Below, piece after piece: positions 7,715 to 16,167 of a stretch of 64,000 nucleotides of DNA (positions are counted from its first letter, which is position 1; each line of letters begins with the position of its first letter). A program made the translations under genes and the position numbers. Source of the stretch: Actinomadura alba (GTDB taxonomy: Bacteria; Actinomycetota; Actinomycetes; Streptosporangiales; Streptosporangiaceae); assembly GCF_014323705.1 (NCBI RefSeq), contig NZ_JABVEC010000031.1, positions 1 to 64,000 on the forward strand, given 5' to 3'. Below the pieces are notes generated by a model. It saw only the letters and a list, made by a program, of their open reading frames with translations, had not been told where the DNA came from and ran no database searches.

Positions 7715-8977
7715 GTGAACGGCAGCGAAAAGATCAGGACGGGTCCATGGGCGCATCTGCCCCGGGCCGCGCGCGACGCGGCCGTGCACGGCCCGAAGGA
7801 GCCCCCGCGCACGCTGCTGTGGCCGGCCAGGCCCGGCCTCGCGCGCATCCTGGTCGTGGTGGTGTGCTTCGCGCTGGCCATCGGGTTCACCGGTGGCTCG
7901 ATCGCGATCCACGCGCACGTGCTGGACGTGCCCACGAGCCAGGCCTGGCTGCTGGGGCTGGCGCAGTGCCTCCCGCTGCTGATCGCGGCCCGCTGGCCGC
8001 TGATCGCCTGGCGGGTCACCGCGGCCGGGCTGCTGTGCGGCGTGATCGTGATGGCCACCAAGGACGAGTTCTGGCCCTGGCCGGTGACGTCGTTCCTGTC
8101 GCTGGTGTTCGTCCTGTTCGCGGTCGCCGTCTCGTACGAACGCCGCACCTCGGGCGGCGCGGTACTGCTCACCATCGTGGGGGTCATCGCGCCGGCGGCG
8201 CTGCTCGCCGGGATGCCCGTGTGGTTCGGGATAATTCTGACCGGCATTGTCCTCATCGTCTTGGCCTTCGGCGACGCCGTCGGCGGGCGCTACGCGGCCG
8301 AGGCCAGCCTGGCCGAGCACGCCGAGCTGCACCGCCAGGACCTGGCCCGCCACGCCGTGCTCGAGGAGCGGGCCCGCATCGCCCGGGAGCTGCACGACGT
8401 CGTCGCGCACCACATGTCCGTCATCGCCATGCAGGCCGAGGCGGCCCCGTACAAGATCCCGGAGTTGCCCGATGCGGCCAAGGACACCTTCGTCGTGGTC
8501 CGCGATGCGGCCCGTGAGGCGCTCGCTGAGACCCGCAGGGTCGTCGGCCTGCTGCGCGCCGACGACGAGGCGGCCGAGCGGCGGCCGCAGCCGGGCCTGG
8601 ACCGCCTCGACGAGCTGACGCGCGGCGCCACCCAGTCCGGCCTCGCCGTCCGCGTCCGCGTCGTCGGGGTGCCCCGCCCGGTCGCCGCGGGCGTGGACCT
8701 GTCGGCCTACCGCATCGTGCAGGAGTCGCTCAGCAACGCCTCCCGCTACGCGCCAGGCGCGCGAGTCGACGTCGAGGTCCGATACGGGCCCGACCTGCTG
8801 AGAGTGCGGGTCGTCGACGACGGCGCGCGCACGACGCCGCAGGAGTCCGGCGGCGGCCACGGCCTGATCGGGATGCACGAACGGGTCGCGATGCTCGGCG
8901 GCACGCTGTCGGCCGGGCCCGATCCCGGCAACGGCTGGTCGGTCGTGGCGGAACTGCCCTACGGCGATCCACCGTGA
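7715..8977 (+). CDS. Two-component sensor histidine kinase (NarL/DesK type)
   Basis: Membrane histidine kinase. Four to five hydrophobic segments (roughly residues 30-185) form the N-terminal sensor. A HisKA_3 dimerisation domain with the phospho-acceptor in ARIARELHDVVAHHMSV and a HATPase domain (N box VQESLSNASRYAPGA, G boxes VVDDGA and GHGLIGMHERV) follow. GTG 7715 was chosen because TAGCTT lies seven bases upstream, the layout of a leaderless transcript; an in-frame GTG at 7646 has no ribosome site. It is followed after 9 nt by its response regulator. The signal is not deducible; similar pairs respond to envelope stress or antibiotics. Confidence 0.9.
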   Translation: MNGSEKIRTGPWAHLPRAARDAAVHGPKEPPRTLLWPARPGLARILVVVVCFALAIGFTGGSIAIHAHVLDVPTSQAWLLGLAQCLPLLIAARWPLIAWRVTAAGLLCGVIVMATKDEFWPWPVTSFLSLVFVLFAVAVSYERRTSGGAVLLTIVGVIAPAALLAGMPVWFGIILTGIVLIVLAFGDAVGGRYAAEASLAEHAELHRQDLARHAVLEERARIARELHDVVAHHMSVIAMQAEAAPYKIPELPDAAKDTFVVVRDAAREALAETRRVVGLLRADDEAAERRPQPGLDRLDELTRGATQSGLAVRVRVVGVPRPVAAGVDLSAYRIVQESLSNASRYAPGARVDVEVRYGPDLLRVRVVDDGARTTPQESGGGHGLIGMHERVAMLGGTLSAGPDPGNGWSVVAELPYGDPP

Positions 8978-8986
8978 ACGGGCTCT

Positions 8987-9664
8987 ATGGTGGCCCTTGT
9001 GGCTATTCGCGTACTGATCGCCGATGACCAGCTGATGATCCGAGACGGGCTGGCGTCACTGCTGTCGTCCGACCCCGAGATCGAGGTGATCGGCCAGGCC
9101 GGCAACGGCCGGGAGGCCGTCGAGCTCGCTCACGAGCTGAAACCCGACGTGATCGTCATGGACATCCGGATGCCCGAGATGGACGGCCTCGCCGCCACCG
9201 CCGAGATCGTCGGCGACACCCCCGCCGAGCCGTCCGACGCCCCGAAGGTCCTGGTGCTCACCACTTTCGACCTGGACGAGTACGTGTACGAAGCGCTCGG
9301 CGCCGGGGCGAGCGGCTTCCTGCTCAAGGACGCCTCGGCGGCCGATCTCATCTCGGGCGTGCGGATCGTGGCGGCCGGCGACGCGCTCCTGGCGCCCTCG
9401 ATCACGCGCCGGCTGATCAGCGACTTCGCCCGCCGGCGCCGGCACGAGCGGCCCAGCCCGAACGCCACGTCCACGCTCACCCCCCGCGAGCTCGACGTGC
9501 TCCGCCTGATCGCGCGCGGCCTCTCCAACGCCGAGATCGCCAAGGATCTCTTCCTCGCCGAACAGACGGTGAAGACCCACGTCGGGCACGTGCTGACCAA
9601 GCTGGCCCTGCGCGACCGCACCCAGGCCGTCGTCTACGCCTACGAGAACGGCCTGGCCGGCTGA
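8987..9664 (+). CDS. Two-component response regulator, NarL/LuxR family
   Basis: 225-aa regulator. The receiver domain starts IRVLIADDQLMIRDGL, with the phosphorylation Asp in DVIVMDIRMPEMDG and the conserved Lys in GFLLKDAS. A LuxR-type helix-turn-helix lies at about 160-220 (TPRELDVLRLIARGLSNAEIAKDLFLAEQTVKTHVGHVL). ATG 8987 and GTG 8999 are both possible starts. It pairs with the kinase just upstream. The last 25 nt overlap the convergent ackA 3' end. Confidence 0.93.
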   Translation: MVALVAIRVLIADDQLMIRDGLASLLSSDPEIEVIGQAGNGREAVELAHELKPDVIVMDIRMPEMDGLAATAEIVGDTPAEPSDAPKVLVLTTFDLDEYVYEALGAGASGFLLKDASAADLISGVRIVAAGDALLAPSITRRLISDFARRRRHERPSPNATSTLTPRELDVLRLIARGLSNAEIAKDLFLAEQTVKTHVGHVLTKLALRDRTQAVVYAYENGLAG

Positions 9665-11073
9665 TCGTGCCCGAGGGCTCTACCGGGCGGCCGGCTCTCG
9701 CGCGCGACGAGGTCCCGGGGATCCGGGCCGGCCCGGCCGACGCAGCCGAGCGTCTGAGTCGCGATCTCCAGCTCCTCGTCGGTCCTGATCACCAGGACCG
9801 CCACCTCGGCGCCGTCGGGTGAGATCACTCGACCGGCGTTCGCCGCGCCGTCAACGAAGCCCTCCGCCGCATCGTCGCGAATCGGGTCGTTTCGGATCGG
9901 GTCGTTTCGGATCGGGTCGTTTCGGATCGGGTCGACGGTGATGCCGAGACGGTCCAGGCCCGCGAGCGCGCTCGCGCGGACGCGCGCGTCGTTCTCGCCC
10001 ACCCCGGCGGTGAACACCACCGCGTCGACGCGGCCCAGCACGGCGTAGTAGGCCCCGACGTACTGGCGGATCCGGTGGCAGTAGACCCGCACGGCCAGCA
10101 AGGCGTCCGGATCCCCCGCGTCGACCCGGCGCCAGACGTCACGCAGGTCGTTCGCGCCGGCCAGGCCGAGCATGCCGCTCCGCCGGTTGAGGGCCGTGTC
10201 GATCTCGTCGAACGTCATGCCCGTCTCGCGGTGCAGGAACGCCGGCACCGCCGGGTCGACGTCGCCGGACCGGGTGCCCATGACCAGGCCGGCGAGCGGG
10301 GTGAACCCCATCGAGGTGTCGACGCTCCGGCCGCCCTCGACCGCCGTGGCGCTGGCGCCGTTGCCGAGGTGCAGCACGATCATGTTGAGCCGGTCGAGCG
10401 GCCGGCCGAGCAGTTCTGACGCGCGCCGGACGACGTGGGCGACGGAGGTGCCGTGGAAGCCGTAGCGGCGCACCCCGAACTCGGCGGCCCACTCCCTCGG
10501 CACCGCGTAGGTGTGGGCCCACGGCGGGATGGTCTGGTGGAACGCGGTGTCGAACACCGCCACGTGCGGAACGCCGGGAAAGATCCGGCGGGCCACCTGG
10601 ATGCCCCTCAGGTTCGCCGGGTTGTGCAGCGGGGCGAGCGAGGTCAGCTCGGCGATCACTTGCTCGACGGCGTCGTCGATCAGCACCGGGGCGCCGAACC
10701 GGCGTCCGCCGTGCACGACCCGATGCCCGATGGCGATCACCTGGTCGAGCGCGGGCCCGGCCGCGTCGAACGCGGCGAGCATGGCCCGCAGGCCCTCGTC
10801 GTGGTCCCGGTACGGCTCCGCGCGCCGGAGGTCCCGGAGGCCGTGGTGGGTCAGCGCGCTCTCGCCCTCGCCGATGCGCTCCACAAGACCGGCCGCCAGC
10901 CGGTTCACCGGCTCCATCTCGAGGAGCCGGTACTTGATCGAGGACGAGCCCGTGTTGAGCACCAGCACCTGACCGCCGTCCGGGCCCGGCGGGATCCGGC
11001 CCGCCCGCCCGTCGCCGTCACCGTCGCCCCCGTCCGCGGTGGATGCGGCCGGTGCGTCTCGCTCGTCGCTCAC
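9640..11073 (-). CDS. ackA: Acetate kinase
   Basis: Interconverts acetyl phosphate and ADP with acetate and ATP. ASKHA-fold motifs are present: LVLNTGSSSIKYRL, VVHGG, VAVFDTAFHQTIPP, YGFHGTSVAHV, LHLGNGASA and GFTPLAGLVMGTRSGDVDP. The GTG start at 11073 overlaps the pta stop (GTGA) and has GGGGG seven bases upstream, adding about 36 Gly/Asp-rich residues before the kinase fold. With this start the protein is 477 aa, longer than the usual 400. The excess also comes from a DPIRN pentapeptide repeat at about residues 380-398 and a roughly 35-residue Arg/Pro-rich tail that overlaps the response-regulator gene. Confidence 0.93.
   Translation of the reverse strand: MSDERDAPAASTADGGDGDGDGRAGRIPPGPDGGQVLVLNTGSSSIKYRLLEMEPVNRLAAGLVERIGEGESALTHHGLRDLRRAEPYRDHDEGLRAMLAAFDAAGPALDQVIAIGHRVVHGGRRFGAPVLIDDAVEQVIAELTSLAPLHNPANLRGIQVARRIFPGVPHVAVFDTAFHQTIPPWAHTYAVPREWAAEFGVRRYGFHGTSVAHVVRRASELLGRPLDRLNMIVLHLGNGASATAVEGGRSVDTSMGFTPLAGLVMGTRSGDVDPAVPAFLHRETGMTFDEIDTALNRRSGMLGLAGANDLRDVWRRVDAGDPDALLAVRVYCHRIRQYVGAYYAVLGRVDAVVFTAGVGENDARVRASALAGLDRLGITVDPIRNDPIRNDPIRNDPIRDDAAEGFVDGAANAGRVISPDGAEVAVLVIRTDEELEIATQTLGCVGRAGPDPRDLVARESRPPGRALGHDQPARPFS
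9881..9934 (-). repeat. In-frame 15-bp tandem repeat inside ackA
   Basis: Unit ATCGGGTCGTTTCGG (plus strand) occurs 3.6 times in perfect register at 9881-9895, 9896-9910, 9911-9925 and 9926-9934. It encodes repeated Asp-Pro-Ile-Arg-Asn in the coding strand. Because 15 is a multiple of three, copy-number changes would keep the frame. Confidence 0.95.
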
Positions 11074-13166
11074 TCGGCGGCCCCCTGTGCCTGGATCGCG
11101 GTGATGGCCACGGTGTTGACGATGTCCTGCACCGTCGCCCCGCGGGACAGGTCGTTGACGGGCTTGCGCAGGCCCTGCAGCACCGGGCCGACCGCTATCG
11201 CCCCGGCACTGCGCTGCACGGCCTTGTAGAGGTTGTTCCCAGTGCCGAGGTCGGGCACGACGAACACCGTGGCGCGGCCGGCCAGCCGGCTGCCGGGCAG
11301 CTTCGCGCCGGCCACGGTTGGGTCGACGGCCGCGTCGTACTGGATCGGCCCCTCGACCAGCAGATCGGGCCGCCGCTCGGCGACGATCCGGGTCGCGGCG
11401 CGCACCTTGTCGACCTCCTCGCCGTGGCCGGAGTCGCCGGTGGAGTACGAAAGCATGGCGATCCTCGGCTCGACGCCGAACTGCGCGGCGGTGGCGGCCG
11501 ACGAGATCGCGATGTCGGCCAGCCGGGCGGCGTCCGGGTCGGGGTTGACGGCACAGTCGCCGTAGACCAGCACCCGGTCGGCGAGGCACATGAAGAACAC
11601 GCTCGAGACGATGCCCGCGCCGGGGGCGGTCTTGATGATCTCAAAGGCCGGCCGGATCGTGTGCGCCGTCGTGTGCGCCGCCCCGGACACCATGCCGTCG
11701 GCGAGCCCGAGGTGCACCATGAGCGTGCCGAAGTACGACACGTCCGTGACGGTGTCGCGTGCGAGATCCAGCCCGACGCCCTTGCCGGCGCGCAGTGCGG
11801 CGTACTCCTCGGCGAACTGCTGCCGCAGCTCCCGGTCGTACGGGCTCAGCACCTTGGCCGCGCCGATCTCCAGCCCGAGCTCCGCGGCCTTCGACCGGAT
11901 CTCGGTCTCGTCGCCGAGCAGGGTCAGATCGGCGACGCCGCGCCGCAGCAGGATGTCGGTGGCACGCATGATCCGTTCTTCGGCGCCCTCGGGCAGCACG
12001 ATGTGCCGCCGCCCGGCTCGCGCCCTGTCCACCAGCTCGTACTCGAACATCAGCGGGGTGACGGCCGCGGCCCGCGTGACCTGGAGGCGGCTGAGCAGGG
12101 CGTCACCGTCCACGTGCTCGGCGAAGAGCCCGAGCGCGGTCTCGATCTTGCCCAGGGCCTCCGGGGTGAAGCGCCCCTCGACGACCGACAGTTCGGTCGC
12201 GGTGTCGAAGGTGTCGTCCTCGGTGATGATCACCGGCAGCCGCACCGACATGCCGTCGAAAAGGCGGGCGACCGGATCGGGCAGGTCCATGCCCCCGCTC
12301 AGGATGAGCCCCGACAGTGCGGGGAAGGTGGCGGCGACGTGCGCGGCGGTCAGCCCGGGCAGCAGCGAGGCGGCGCGATCCGACGGAATGATCACCGCTG
12401 CCCCCTCGGTGAGCCGGTCGAGGATGTTCGGCAGCGACATCGCCCCGACCATGAGGCCGCCCACCTCCCGGGCGAGCTGGCGTTCCTCGCCGAGGAGCAG
12501 GTAACCGTGGCAGGCGGCCATCAGGTCGCTCATCGTGGGCGCGGACAGCCGCGGGTCCTCGGGCAGCACGAACACCGGCGGCCGCTCACCCGGCGCTCCA
12601 CCGGCGGCCGTTCCGCGCTCGGCCGCGCCGGTGAGCCGCCCGGCGACGACGCGAAGCCGGTCCGGGGCGACGCGGGTCACCACGGTCGCGAGCTCGGTGG
12701 CGTGCTCGTGGCGGAGCTCCTTGCGGGCCAGCTCGACGGCGGAGGCGATCTCCTCGGGCGCACGGCCGAGGCCGTTCACCACGAGCAGCACCGGAGCGGC
12801 GAGGTGCGCGGCGAGGGCGGCGTTGACCGAGAACTCGGTCGGATCGCCCACGTCGGTGTAGTCGGTACCGACGATCACCACGGCGTCGCAGCCGTCGGCG
12901 AGCGCGCGGTAACGCGAGACCACGTCGGCCATGGCGCGGTCGGGGTCGGCGTGCATCTCCGCATAGGAGACCCCGGCCTCGGACCGGACGATCCCGAAGC
13001 GGCTCCGCAGCGTCTCGACGATGTTGTCGGGCCGGTCGGGTCGCACGACCGGCCGGAAGACCCCGACGCGCCCCAGCCGGCGGGCCAGCAGCTCGGTCAT
13101 GCCGAGCGCGATCGCCGCCTTCCTCGTCGCGGCGGCACTGGCCGCGATGTAAACCGCGCGCGTCAT
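11070..13166 (-). CDS. pta: Phosphate acetyltransferase
   Basis: 698-aa long-form Pta, converting acetyl-CoA and phosphate to acetyl phosphate and CoA. The N-terminal half is the BioD/DRTGG-type regulatory region (AVYIAASAAATRKAAIALGM, later the DRTGG-like LSGLILSGGMDLPDPVARL). The C-terminal third is the catalytic PTA_PTB domain (RHIVLPEGAEERIMRATDILLRR, LADGMVSGAAHTTAHTIRPA, VFVVPDLGTGNNLYKAVQRS). GGAGG lies upstream of ATG 13166. It forms a translationally coupled pair with ackA for acetate overflow and acetyl phosphate control. Confidence 0.97.
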   Translation of the reverse strand: MTRAVYIAASAAATRKAAIALGMTELLARRLGRVGVFRPVVRPDRPDNIVETLRSRFGIVRSEAGVSYAEMHADPDRAMADVVSRYRALADGCDAVVIVGTDYTDVGDPTEFSVNAALAAHLAAPVLLVVNGLGRAPEEIASAVELARKELRHEHATELATVVTRVAPDRLRVVAGRLTGAAERGTAAGGAPGERPPVFVLPEDPRLSAPTMSDLMAACHGYLLLGEERQLAREVGGLMVGAMSLPNILDRLTEGAAVIIPSDRAASLLPGLTAAHVAATFPALSGLILSGGMDLPDPVARLFDGMSVRLPVIITEDDTFDTATELSVVEGRFTPEALGKIETALGLFAEHVDGDALLSRLQVTRAAAVTPLMFEYELVDRARAGRRHIVLPEGAEERIMRATDILLRRGVADLTLLGDETEIRSKAAELGLEIGAAKVLSPYDRELRQQFAEEYAALRAGKGVGLDLARDTVTDVSYFGTLMVHLGLADGMVSGAAHTTAHTIRPAFEIIKTAPGAGIVSSVFFMCLADRVLVYGDCAVNPDPDAARLADIAISSAATAAQFGVEPRIAMLSYSTGDSGHGEEVDKVRAATRIVAERRPDLLVEGPIQYDAAVDPTVAGAKLPGSRLAGRATVFVVPDLGTGNNLYKAVQRSAGAIAVGPVLQGLRKPVNDLSRGATVQDIVNTVAITAIQAQGAAE

Positions 13167-13306
13167 CGTCCGTCCTCCGTGACCGTGCCCTGGTGGCGGC
13201 GCGTCCGAGTGCCTCCGGGCACCAGCCTACGCGCGCCGTGATCTCCCCGGCGTGGTGTTCGGCCCGAGGGGCGGCCCGGTCAGGGTCGCTGAGCAGGGCG
13301 GCCCGG

Positions 13307-14077
13307 TCAAGCCCGCTCGGTGCGGGGGCCGGGGACGCCACGGAAGCGGAACGGCTCAGCCGGCCGGCCGGGCACGACGTACCAGCACTCCCCCGTACCG
13401 TCGGCGGTCAGGATCCCCATGAAGGCGTCCACGACGTCGTCGACGGCGAGAATGGGGAAGCCGGTCCGAATCAGTTCGCCCTTCAACGGGATCAGGATGT
13501 CGGTGTCCGCGAACGACGGGCACAGCGCGTTGACCCTGATCCGCTCGGTGGCGGTCACCGGGCCGAGCGCCCGGACGAGGCCGACGACAGCGGCCTTGTT
13601 GGCCCCGTAGACCGGGTCGAAGGGGGTCGCGGTGAGGCCGGCCATGCTCGCGGTCGCGATGATGTCCCCGCCGCCACGGGCGCGCAGCGCGGGCAGTGCT
13701 GCCTGCACGCCGAAGGCCACCCCGTCCAGGTTGATCCCCATCGCGCGCCGGTACGAGCCGAGGTCGAAGTCGTCGCCGAACGGGGTGCCGGTGGCGACGC
13801 CGGCGTTGAGGAAGGCCACGTCCAGGCCACCGAACCGTTCGACCGCCGTGGCGACGGCCGCCACGCTGTCGGCCGGCTCGGTGACGTCGCACCGGGCGAA
13901 CGCGCCGTCCACCTCACCCGCCACCGCGCTCCCGCGGTCGGCGTCGACGTCGGCGACCACGACCCGTGCACCCAGGCCGGCCAGCCTGCGGGCGACCGCC
14001 GCACCGATCCCGTTGGCGCCGCCGGTGATCAGCGCGACCTTGCCGTCCAACGAGGCGTTGCCGTTCAAGGAGACCAC
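13307..14077 (-). CDS. SDR family oxidoreductase
   Basis: 256-aa short-chain dehydrogenase. The cofactor motif TGGANGIG and the acidic residue after strand 2 (VVADVDADR) point to NAD preference. The NAG motif is in FLNAGVATG. The catalytic Ser/Tyr/Lys set corresponds to ATASMAGLTATPFDPVYGANKAAV. The start is GTG 14077 with GGAGAGG upstream. It diverges from an acyl-CoA dehydrogenase gene across a 46-bp gap that holds a palindrome, so the two probably serve the same fatty-acid or hydroxy-acyl oxidation route under the adjacent TetR. Confidence 0.9.
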   Translation of the reverse strand: MVSLNGNASLDGKVALITGGANGIGAAVARRLAGLGARVVVADVDADRGSAVAGEVDGAFARCDVTEPADSVAAVATAVERFGGLDVAFLNAGVATGTPFGDDFDLGSYRRAMGINLDGVAFGVQAALPALRARGGGDIIATASMAGLTATPFDPVYGANKAAVVGLVRALGPVTATERIRVNALCPSFADTDILIPLKGELIRTGFPILAVDDVVDAFMGILTADGTGECWYVVPGRPAEPFRFRGVPGPRTERA

Positions 14078-14097
14078 GTGCCTCTCCCTCCCATATG

Positions 14098-14111
14098 ACT
14101 GACTAGTCAGT
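14098..14111. promoter_or_regulatory. Perfect palindrome, probable TetR operator
   Basis: ACTGACTAGTCAGT is a perfect 14-bp palindrome midway between the divergent SDR and acyl-CoA dehydrogenase starts, 12 bp before the latter's ATG. Its size and position fit an operator for the TetR protein encoded at 15344-15985, which would make that protein autoregulatory. This is inference from context. Confidence 0.6.
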
Positions 14112-14123
14112 TACTGTAGTCGT

Positions 14124-15347
14124 ATGGACTTCGAACCGAGCGCTCGAGCGCAGGACCATCTCACCCGGCTCCAGGACTTCATGGACTCCCATGTCTACCC
14201 GGCCGAGCCGGTCTACGGCGAGCAGCGCCGTGAGCTGCGCGCCGCGGGCCACGAGCACGAGGTCCCCCCGATCGTCGAGGAGCTCAAGGTCGAGGCGCGC
14301 AAGCGCGGGCTGTGGAACCTCTTCCTCCCCGACGCGCAGGACCCCGCGCACGGGCTCTCGGTTTCGGAGTACGCACCGCTGGCCGAGCTCACCGGCCGCT
14401 CCCCCTCGATCGCCCCCGAGGCGATCAACTGCGCCGCGCCCGACACGGGCAACATGGAGGTCCTCCATCTGTTCGGCACCCCCGAACAGAAGGAGCGCTG
14501 GCTGCGCCCGCTGCTCGACGGCGAGATCCGCAGTTGCTTCGGGATGACCGAGCCCGCCGTCGCGAGCTCCGACGCCCGCAACATCTCGACGCGCATCGAA
14601 CGCGACGGCGACGACTACGTCATCAACGGGCACAAATGGTGGATCACCGGCTCCGCCGACCCCCGCTGCAAGATCATGATCCTCATGGGCAAGACCGACC
14701 CGGACGCCGAGAGTTACCGCCAGCAGTCCATGGTGCTGGTGCCGCTCGACACCCCCGGAGTCGAGATCATCCGGCCGCTCCCCGTGTTCGGCTACTCCGA
14801 CCAGCACGGTCACTGCGAGATCCGGCTGACCGACGTACGGGTCCCGGTGACCAACCTCGTCGGCGAGGAGGGCGGCGGCTTCGCCATCGCCCAGGCCCGG
14901 CTCGGCCCCGGCCGCATCCACCACTGCATGCGGTCCATCGGCATGGCCGAGCGGGCGCTCCAGCTCATGTGCGAGCGGGCCACGTCACGGGTCGCCTTCG
15001 GCAAGGAGATCGCCCGCCAGGGGGTCGTCCAGCAGTGGATCGCCGAATCCCGCATGGCCATCGAGCAGGCCCGGCTGCTCACCCTCAAGACCGCCTGGCT
15101 GATCGACCGGTACGGCCCCAAGGGCGCCCGCAAGGAGGTCGCCGCGATCAAGGTCATCGCTCCGCGAATCGCCCTCGAGGTCGTCGACAAGGCCATCCAG
15201 GTGCACGGCGCCGCCGGCGTCAGCGACGACACCCCGCTCGCCTCGATGTGGGCCGGGCTGCGCACGCTCCGGCTGGCCGACGGTCCCGACGAAGTGCACA
15301 TCCGGTCGGTGGCCCGCGCCGAGCTCGCGCCGTACACCGGCGCATGA
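14124..15347 (+). CDS. Acyl-CoA dehydrogenase family protein
   Basis: 407-aa flavoprotein of the FadE/ACAD type that introduces the alpha-beta double bond into acyl-CoA. Visible signatures are SCFGMTEPAVASSDARNIST (flavin-contact segment), VINGHKWWITG, the middle beta domain ending in RVPVTNLVGEEGGGFAIAQARLGPGR, and the C-terminal helix QVHGAAGVSDDTPLASMWAGLRTLRLADGPDEVH. It resembles the ACAD10/11-like subgroup, with a long N-terminal helix region. Its stop overlaps the next ATG (ATGA), linking it to the TetR gene. Confidence 0.93.
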   Translation: MDFEPSARAQDHLTRLQDFMDSHVYPAEPVYGEQRRELRAAGHEHEVPPIVEELKVEARKRGLWNLFLPDAQDPAHGLSVSEYAPLAELTGRSPSIAPEAINCAAPDTGNMEVLHLFGTPEQKERWLRPLLDGEIRSCFGMTEPAVASSDARNISTRIERDGDDYVINGHKWWITGSADPRCKIMILMGKTDPDAESYRQQSMVLVPLDTPGVEIIRPLPVFGYSDQHGHCEIRLTDVRVPVTNLVGEEGGGFAIAQARLGPGRIHHCMRSIGMAERALQLMCERATSRVAFGKEIARQGVVQQWIAESRMAIEQARLLTLKTAWLIDRYGPKGARKEVAAIKVIAPRIALEVVDKAIQVHGAAGVSDDTPLASMWAGLRTLRLADGPDEVHIRSVARAELAPYTGA

Positions 15348-15985
15348 CCGCACGGCAGCGGCTGCCGTTCGCGCTACGCCGGGAGCAGCTCCTGGCGGTC
15401 GCCCTCGAGGAGTTCGGGCGGCGGGGGTTCCATCTCACCCAGATGGACCATGTCGCGTCCGCCGCCCAGGTCTCCAAGGCCCTCCTGTACCAGCACTTCA
15501 CCTCCAAGGAGGAGCTGTTCGCCGCCGTGACGGCGGCCGTGGTCGCCGACGTCACCGGCCGGCTGAGCGCCGCGGTCCTGCCGGAGGAGAGCTCCCTCGA
15601 CCGGGTCCGCGCCATGGTGCGGGTCCTGTTCGACTACGCCACCGAGGAACCGGACGGCTGGGCGCTGGTCGTGCGGCACCTCGACAAGCCCGAGGTCGGC
15701 GCCCCGCTGCGGGACCTGCGGGAACGGCTGGGGTCGTCGTTCGCGGACCTCATGCTCGCGCACCGCCGCGCCGACCCCACCATGACCCCGGCCGCGCTCA
15801 CCGCCAACGAGCGGCGGGTGCGGCTGCTTGTGCCGCTGATGTCGGGGGCGATGCTGTCCCTGGTCTCGTGGTGGCTCGAGCATCCCGACACCCCGCGCGA
15901 CCGGGCGGAGTCGATGGCCGTGGAGTTCATCTGGCTGGGACTCGACCGCCTGCGCTCGGGCGAGCGCCTTCCGCCGTCGCCATGA
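15344..15985 (+). CDS. TetR/AcrR family transcriptional regulator
   Basis: 213-aa regulator with an N-terminal helix-turn-helix at about residues 12-58 (REQLLAVALEEFGRRGFHLTQMD and AAQVSKALLYQHFTSKEELFAAV) and an all-helical ligand domain with Trp-rich segments near the C-terminus. The start was set at 15344, where ATG overlaps the dehydrogenase stop, rather than in the long open frame upstream that is antiparallel noise. It probably represses the flanking SDR/dehydrogenase genes with acyl-CoA as inducer (inference). Confidence 0.9.
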   Translation: MTARQRLPFALRREQLLAVALEEFGRRGFHLTQMDHVASAAQVSKALLYQHFTSKEELFAAVTAAVVADVTGRLSAAVLPEESSLDRVRAMVRVLFDYATEEPDGWALVVRHLDKPEVGAPLRDLRERLGSSFADLMLAHRRADPTMTPAALTANERRVRLLVPLMSGAMLSLVSWWLEHPDTPRDRAESMAVEFIWLGLDRLRSGERLPPSP

Positions 15986-16008
15986 CCTCGCCGAGTCCTC
16001 GTACGGCC

Positions 16009-16071
16009 CGCCTCCGCCCGCACGAGGACCGCCTCCGCCCGGACGAGGAGCGCCTCCGCCCGCACGAGGAC
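16009..16071. repeat. Three 21-bp tandem repeats after the TetR gene
   Basis: Three head-to-tail 21-bp units (16009-16029, 16030-16050, 16051-16071). Units 1 and 3 are identical and unit 2 differs at two positions. A 38-codon ORF (ATG 15982 overlapping the TetR stop, to 16098) would read them as heptads RLRPHED, RLRPDEE, RLRPHED. The other strand also reads as a repetitive Ala/Glu/Arg peptide. Whether anything is translated is unknown. Confidence 0.85.
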
Positions 16072-16118
16072 CGATCGCGGCCGAGCGCGAGCGGCTGACC
16101 GGCGGAGGTGCCATAGAT

Positions 16119-16140
16119 AGGTATTTATCCCCTAATACCT
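16119..16140. promoter_or_regulatory. Inverted repeat before the ApbE-like gene
   Basis: AGGTATT (16119-16125) and AATACCT (16134-16140) form a perfect 7-bp inverted repeat with an 8-bp spacer in an AT-rich patch that stands out from its surroundings. It ends 27 bp before the ATG at 16168. It is likely an operator or part of the promoter of that gene. Confidence 0.5.
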
Positions 16141-16167
16141 GGATCGGGTTCCGGCCATCCTTCGGAC

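Noticed and set aside
12586..13341. Minus-strand frame overlapping pta
   Set aside because: Arg/Gly/Ala-rich shadow in another frame of pta with no ribosome site or family.
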